A stretch of 64,000 nucleotides of DNA from Sialis fuliginosa (taxonomy: Eukaryota; Arthropoda; Insecta; Megaloptera; Sialidae), in contig OY540810.1 of the NCBI GenBank assembly GCA_961205875.1, positions 15,624,001 through 15,688,000 of the forward strand, in the 5' to 3' direction. Each line of letters starts with the position of its first letter. Position 1 is the stretch's first letter. Both the position numbers and the translations under genes were made by a program. This document shows positions 57,855-64,000 of this stretch, in pieces. Below the pieces are notes generated by a model, which was given only the letters and a program-made list of their open reading frames with translations, ran no database searches and was not told where the DNA came from.

Positions 57855-58053
57855 CAGGATGATTTTTTACAACGAATGTAAAAATAAATAACAGTTGATC
57901 GATAATGTTATTTTAAGCAAAAAAACTTCTTATTATACAGGTTGAATTACTTTACTAACAATGGATCCAGAATGTTATTTTAAGCAAAAATTTTTAATAT
58001 GTCATTATATAAAAAAAAATTAAATTTTTTAATTTTCGTTGTAAATCACCCTG
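57855..58053. mobile_element. 199 bp MITE, TATA-flanked CAGGATG..CACCCTG
   Basis: TATA|CAGGATGATTTTTTACAACG at the left and CGTTGTAAATCACCCTG|TATG at the right. AAGCAAAAAAACTTCTTATT and a repeated GAATGTTATTTTAAGCAAAA inside relate it to the 39690 and 50909 family. Confidence 0.75.
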
Positions 58054-58623
58054 TATGCATAGTTATATAGTACAACCTCTTTTATACGCGGCATTATAAA
58101 GAATTTGCTTGACGGTAAAAGGAAATTAGCTTCCAGCTTACGCTATCTGCTAGGTATTAAATATAAATACAACACACTTACAGATATAGCGATTGAAATC
58201 GTATATATGATAACCTTAACGCATGCGCGATAAGTATAATCAGCGACCTTAAATAAGTGCTGCCAAGTGTACCTCATAAAATGCATAGCATTTACATTAT
58301 TATACATTTATTACCGCTGCTTTAAAATATCGAGCAATTTCATAAGAATTTGACACCTAGTAGATAACGTTACCTGGAAGCTAATTTGCATTTGCACTCA
58401 AACAAATTCTTTATAATACCGGGCATTAAAGTATAGAATTTTGATGACTCAACCCCTACAGTTGAAGGTTATGTATATTTAACTTTAAGTTTTGTTTGTA
58501 ACTGTCATGTAAGTTTAAATGTTTTTAAATGAAAATATTACACACAAACCAAAAATAGTTAAACTTTAAACAATTGTATAGTTTAACTTAAGCAATAGGG
58601 GGTAGAGGGTAAACATACTTTTA
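58054..58623. other. Spacer, partly inverted
   Basis: TTATAAAGAATTTGCTTGACG..GAAATTAGCTTCCAG at 58093-58137 is mirrored by CCTGGAAGCTAATTTGCATT..CAAATTCTTTATAATACC at 58373-58421. That outlines a further fold-back of about 330 bp (58090-58425). Confidence 0.5.
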
Positions 58624-59496
58624 TCCTTAATATATATAAAGCTCAACGTCTCTCTGTCTGTCTGTCCGTTAGTTACCTTATCACTCGAGAACCACTTATC
58701 CGATTTACGTGTTTTTTTTTTAATTCATAGGTACGTTCTCTGGCCAGGTTATAGGCTATATTTTTTTACGTTAGGTATCATAACAACTAAGCAGTGACGA
58801 TAATAGTAAATCAAGTCGGAAAAATTTTTGCCGTCGGCGTGCTGTTTTGTAATACGCTGCCTAAACCGTTCAATATAGAACAAAATAATGTATTAAAGAA
58901 TTGTGCAGAATCAAAAGTTCTACAATTAAGTCCGCGACACCATATGTCTAACTTTTATATTTAAGCCACAATTACTGCTTTTATGTTACTAAGAAAACAT
59001 AAAACATTTGGGTTCTGTTTACGTGGACTTATGACATGCAAAACATTCATCCTTATCGAAATAAATGATTTCATCGTCATAAGTACTTAATGTAGATATA
59101 ATTTGCCATTTACAGCATCCAATTTGGTCGTATAGTTTAGAAAATATCGATATATATGTTATACGGGAAAATATTATTCGTGCGATGGTGACCCGTGTAT
59201 GGCGATGGAACGTACCAACTAGAAGCGCATGGCTGAGGGAAGGGAACAGGCCGGTATTCTTTTGATTGTCAATTGTTTATTTTGTTTTCAATAATTAACT
59301 TTTAAATTTAAATAGAACAAAAATTATTTATACTTTTTGTTCTGATTCGTTTTTGTTAGGTAGGTAATTTAAGTGTTATTTGGTTTTTATTACATTAATA
59401 ACTAATCGTGTTTGTAATTAATTCAACTATATATTTTTTAAATCCTAAACAATAATTCCGTAGTCCACGCGAGCGAAGCCGCGTGGGCCCAGCTAG
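58624..59496 (+). mobile_element. Helitron family A, longest copy, 873 bp
   Basis: Begins A|TCCTTAATATATATAAAG and ends with the hairpin CCACGCG-AGCGAAGC-CGCGTGG, then GCCCAGCTAG|T, identical to the end at 21022. It has about 90 bp near 59295-59430 that is absent from 20299-21022 but present in the reversed copy, which shows that 20299-21022 is the deletion form. Non-autonomous. Confidence 0.85.
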
Positions 59497-59779
59497 TATA
59501 ATATATATTATGAAGATAAAATTACCATAAATTATATGGATTACATTTTATTTTTATTTGTATGTTTCGCAATAAATTAATATATTTAACGTAAATAGCA
59601 ATTCGAAATTAATATTTAGTGACAGTTATGAATTTATGTGTATACATGTGTCAAATTTTATTCCTATCGAATACAAATAATTTGTTGCTACACTCTCGTA
59701 CGTTACGAACGTATAGTCCTGAGATATTTTGTATAAATGAAATATTAAACTTTTGACTTGTGTTTAATCATCTAATGTA
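59497..59779. other. AT-rich spacer
   Basis: Nothing recognised. Confidence 0.4.
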
Positions 59780-60323
59780 CGGTCAACTGGGGTAAAAGTG
59801 AAACAAAATGCAAATCTTTCATGTTTTTTGACAGTTAACGATACAAATTCATACTTTAATTTTTTCTACTAGATTTGAACTGTACGATACAACACGGACT
59901 TTAAAAATGAAAAAAGTGTGTTTCATTTTTAACCTCTAATTTGGGAAAAAGTGAAACAGGTAAAGGAAAAAGTGAAACAGGTCACTAATGGAAAATATTT
60001 CTCGAAAAATTAAAAGAAAACCTACAAAGGCAACTTTGATTTATCTTCTTTGTGGCATGTCAATGTGAAATTGCAACTTTAATTAATATCTGAGCTATAC
60101 AGAAAGTTATGTGCAAAGAATTAAAATTTAATTCACACGTTTTGAAATCGACTAACAGGGAAATCTGTAGGGGTGACACATCACTTATTAGGTCGCTTTA
60201 ACAAACCTTTAATGATGATGTCAGTTTTTACAATTCTCCTATAAACAAATTAGTTTTTTAGTTGCAAGCTTGATTCACTTTTATCCGATTTTTTTGGTAT
60301 TTCATATTTACCCCGCTTGACCC
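59780..60323. mobile_element. 544 bp TIR element with TA duplication
   Basis: TA|CGGTCAACTGGGGTAAAAGT at the left and TTTACCCCGCTTGACCC|TA at the right. GGAAAAAGTGAAACAGGT occurs twice in tandem at about 59944-59980, and AAAGTGAAAC also occurs at the left end. This resembles the subterminal repeat arrangement of the 2533-3453 element. No coding frame; probably a Tc1/mariner/pogo-type non-autonomous element. Confidence 0.7.
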
Positions 60324-60859
60324 TACTAAAAAATCATTCAAAAGACTAATTAGTCCACTTTCCAAACAATCAAAAACTACGTAGATTGTCAATTTTTATG
60401 CTTCATCTGTTTAAGGGTTGAAGAACAACGTGGGGTAGATTCCCCCCTTAACTTCCAACACCTCTACAGGATAATAATTTACAATCCTTAATTTCTGATA
60501 GGGGAACAAAATACTGAAGTCGACTATATCTACAAAACCTATAAAAAAAAAACTTAACTTGTTTATACCACTGACTTCATGGTTTGTGGGGTATAGGGTT
60601 AAAACTCATTTTTTTATAAATAGGACAATACAAGTTATCTATAGGCGTAGTATTTATTGCTTACGATTATTAATTCCGGATAAATAAGCTTTCAAAGTGT
60701 AACATATATCGTGGCATTCACCCAAAGTTATTGCGTCAAAAAAGAAATAATTTAAATCTGGTATTCCTCGCAGGTGAAGCGACAGATAGTTTTTTATAAA
60801 ATTAACATTAGAACCAAACAATAAATATGTAGATCTATTTGAAGGACTAATCGAATAAA
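60324..60859. other. AT-rich spacer
   Basis: Nothing recognised. Confidence 0.4.
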
Positions 60860-61290
60860 GGATTTCTACCCAATAAATTAGGATAACGTTACAAGGACTG
60901 GATTTTTAATTTAACATTGGATTTCCTCGATTCATTCTTTGAGTCACAGCATTCCTGTTACTTAATCTGCAATAAAATCACTTCACAACGACACCATCCA
61001 TCTAGAAGGTAGTTATAGGTAATTTCACTAAAACTATAACCGATTTGCTGAGATCCATTGCCCACTTCCTGTATAAAAATAGCGCAACCGGTAACGGAGT
61101 ATAGTACCTACAGAAGCCATCAATCTTGAAGCAATATGTTCTAGAAACAATCCTACAGGATCACATAGGAGGATGCATTAAAACTGCACGAATGGATACG
61201 AAGAAAGCAATTTCAAAATGCTATTTGATTACCTATTGAAGTTATGTTGACATTCCGGTGAAATTATATGCTATTTGAGAATGGTCGGGG
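60860..61290. promoter_or_regulatory. Apparently single-copy complex block
   Basis: About 430 bp without repeats or frames, for example CGACACCATCCATCTAGAAG, GCGCAACCGGTAACGGAG, CCTACAGGATCACATAGGAG and CATTCCGGTGAAATTATATG. It may be conserved non-coding DNA; inference from composition. Confidence 0.2.
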
Positions 61291-62739
61291 TTGGCTATGC
61301 ACATTTCACAAACTCGACATCATTTTTATTTGCTTGAGATAATAATTGCTTACTGCATCAAAAACCAAATCGATTAGTTTTACGGTACAAAAATGATATT
61401 AATTAATTGCTTTATAAACAGAATATAGTCGGAAATAACTAGAACATCAGGGCTGTATGCTGAGACGAGATAGATTCAATGTTTCAAGAGACGAGATAAA
61501 CGAGACTGTCACTTGGAAAATTCGATGCCGATACGAGGTTACAGTTCCAAAAATCGAGACGAGATAACACTAACCTAACTCTAGTCTCGTCTCGTCTTAA
61601 TTTTAGTCACATACTAAATCTATAGACAATAGAACTCCAATTTTTGCAAAAACCATTAAATAAAAATGGCTAAAAATTTCAGAAAATATTACTGTCATGT
61701 AACAAATTAAAACCTTCTATAAAAGAGTTTGAATTAATTTTTTTGTCAAATTAATAGTTTTCGATTTATTTGAAAAACAAAAATATAATTTTTATTTTCA
61801 AAATGACGCTTACTTTTAAGAATTTTGAAAAAATATATTTTATATAATAGTATATATAGATGTAAAAAATAAATAAAATGGAGGTGCGCCAATAAATTAT
61901 CTTAATTAAAAAAAAATTTTTTTGCCAAACATTTTTTTGAAGGCAGATACTAAGTTTATATTTTTTTCATAAATCACTAATTTTTTTCAAATGAATCGAT
62001 AAGACCAATCAAAAGTTATGAATGTTTATTTAAATTATTGAAAAAAAATGTTTTCTCAAAAATCATTAAATAAAAATGGTTGAAATTTTCAGAAAAAATT
62101 ACTTTTTTGTAACCAATCATAACCTCTAAATTTCGTTAGAAAAGACACGGGGGTACTTTTTGCATGCTTACTCGGCTATACCCTTTTGTTCTATATAATT
62201 TTGAAATCTTTTTTTAAAGCCCTTTAATTTGATACCCATTATGATAGTTTTTAGTGACTTTTTTCATTTATAATCTATAACGATATGGTGTCTCACGGCT
62301 ACTATTTTGAACTTTCCGAAAAATTCCGTAACTTACGTTACGCGGACAATCAAAGCGAACCCAATGAAATCTCATTTGTTGAAACCGGTCAAGTAATTTA
62401 AGCTCTGCGAGGGAATAGACGAACTTACATACATATATATGTACATACTACCAAAATCCTAACCTTTACCGTAGTCGGGTAAAAATCGCCCTTACTCGCA
62501 ATTTATAACATTCAATAAATCTATAATAACACACTTTGATTTCTTTTATAAATTAATCCATTATGTGGACAAAAAAATCTTCATAAAGGCACAAATTAAA
62601 TTTCCCACTACGAAAAACAAGTAAATAAGTACCAAAAATAAAATAATTCTAAAGATTTTTTTCTCATAGTGACGAAACATTACATACATTGTGACAGGCT
62701 TTTTATAAGAGGCTTTTAATAGTACAGGCAATACATACA
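61291..62739. other. Spacer with GAGACGAGA-rich and direct-repeat segments
   Basis: 61456-61600 is dense in GAGACGAGA and its inverse TCTCGTCTCGTC. AACCATTAAATAAAAATGGC at 61650 recurs as AATCATTAAATAAAAATGGT at 62061 with similar following sequence. TGCATGCTTACTCGGCTATA at 62162 matches 30908. No gene. Confidence 0.4.
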
Positions 62740-62890
62740 CATTCAGGATCTAATATATTGGCATCGACAACAGACGAGCGAATGGCTGCTTACCAGATAG
62801 AAAGGTTTTCACAGAAATGCTGACTTGCCGCCAGAGACGGAGTTGTAACATTCAGTGACTCTCTCTAGAGGTATGTACTTTTTGATATCT
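62740..62890. promoter_or_regulatory. Apparently single-copy, GC-richer block
   Basis: TTGGCATCGACAACAGACGA, GCGAATGGCTGCTTACCAG and GCTGACTTGCCGCCAGAGAC in AT-rich surroundings, without a frame. Possible regulatory DNA. Confidence 0.2.
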
Positions 62891-64000
62891 TGTTAACAGC
62901 ATACGTTTCAAATGTTAAACAGTTATTTAAATAAAGATCATTATTTATTTGTTGGTAACAATTTGAAAACGATATTATTTTAGTATTCTCTAACGAAATC
63001 GGAAAAAATTATGAAATACATACTGTGTCTGTTTGTCAGTCTATCTGTCACAGTTTGATTACGAAAGCCGAGATTTAGCATAATTATAATAAATGATGGA
63101 CCAATAAATAGATCTGATAGTTTGGGGTAGAATAATGACTCTTTTATGGGATGTTTTTGAATGCTGCAAAATTTACTAAGGTATTTTTGGCGCTTATTAA
63201 AGGGGGTTAAGTTAAAAAAAATTCTTCAATCCCAACGAGTTGGGTATCTAATTAAAGCTGACAATTCAACAGACTGAAATATTTAAACGTTTTGTTATTT
63301 ATAAAAATTTCAAAAATATCGTAAAAATATTCGAAAACTAAAGAGGAAAAAAATCTGGAAAAATTGCGAATACGTATAATGATGCATTTATTGTTTGTTT
63401 AAAAAACTATCCAAAATTATAATCTAGTACATAGAAAATATATTGTGTTGTCACTTTTTCGATAGTATTTAAACTTCTACTAAAATAACACTGTTGATAT
63501 AAATTAGTTCTTAACTTGGCTAAAATGTTAAGACTTCAAATCTGTAAATTTTGTGTATGTATAAATGTATATATTTATGTATAGGGTCATTCAAAATAAA
63601 ATAATCTAATAAATTGAAAAACTATACGGTACAAGATATTAGTACGTAAAACACAACAAAATCGGTTGTAAGTGATTGTTTTTAATAGGTACGTCTTTTC
63701 AAGATTTGTCTTTTATATTGTATACATTTTGTCCTTCGAGCCGGATGCATAAATTGTGTTTTTGTCAAGATGACCTTCACATAAATGTTAAAAATTTACA
63801 TTTAATAAGTATGTTATTTTTTAATATGTTAATGAATTTCTTGGTTTTTGGTTTAAAGTTACGAATACTTTAATTATTAAATAGCTCTATAATTTCATTA
63901 ATTTAAACTATATTTTTTATGTTTTAAAGATATTTAGTTGGTAATTCCACGTGAGCCCGTTGGTACAAATACACAAACTATTCAGTTAGCCGTAGCCGGC
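62891..64000. other. AT-rich spacer
   Basis: ATAGGGTCATTCAAAATAAA at about 63582 may be one end of a MITE whose other end is missing. The last bases (CAGTTAGCCGTAGCCGGC) are GC-richer and cut by the window edge. No gene; the frame at 63676-63873 is unsupported. Confidence 0.4.

Noticed and set aside
1-64000. tRNA, rRNA, CRISPR array or bacterial operon
   Set aside because: I looked for cloverleaf A/B-box patterns, rRNA core strings and regularly spaced repeats with unique spacers and saw none; the only regular array is the 20 bp tandem repeat at 29381, which has no spacers.

Overview
The window looks like intergenic or intronic DNA from an arthropod nuclear genome, most likely an insect. It is strongly AT-rich, has no bacterial-style gene packing, and is full of short inverted-repeat transposons, Helitron-type elements, microsatellites and homopolymer runs. 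The short introns with GT/AG borders and the TATA plus TCAGT promoter arrangement also fit an insect. I cannot name the species.

Coding content is sparse. The best host exon is on the minus strand at 49873-50745. It is 873 nt, open throughout, flanked by consensus splice sites, and encodes about 291 Gln/Asn/Ser-rich residues with a degenerate internal repeat and an acidic end, as in a transcriptional regulator. Its neighbouring exons are not recognisable here, so introns on both sides must be long. A second candidate at 11786-12236 (+) is a compact three-exon model for a 44-residue peptide, with TATA box, initiator, two short introns and a polyadenylation signal. Isolated coding-like stretches lie at 2361-2501 and 54494-54649.

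The most distinctive object is a 2.3 kb element at 33473-35775 with terminal inverted repeats of about 350 bp. It carries the decayed remains of a spliced gene whose protein has the motif order of FEN/XPG-type nucleases (E-D-A-D, G-E-D-x-D-L-L, G-C-D, G-x-G-K), plus a possible exon on the opposite strand. I do not recognise a named transposon superfamily with this structure.

Most of the rest is repeats. They include three Helitron copies of one family (20299-21022, 32308-32900 reversed, 58624-59496) and three of another (ending at 5851, 9901 and 45823). There is also a Helitron end at 48547, TA-target elements (2533-3453, 24335-24558, 59780-60323), and fold-back elements bounded by CAGG..CCTG next to TATA or TA (8534-8664, 28548-30194, 56070-56821, 57855-58053, with 39690-40644 related). 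Other items are a TTAA-flanked piggyBac-like MITE (4072-4218), a LINE 3' end (37500-37862), and several dispersed families named A, C, D, G, H and J below. A few GC-richer, apparently single-copy blocks (13205-13460, 16440-16870, 24640-24960, 28040-28330, 47215-47515, 60860-61290, 62740-62890) are candidates for regulatory DNA.

All boundaries were read by eye. Copy number and conservation could not be tested.
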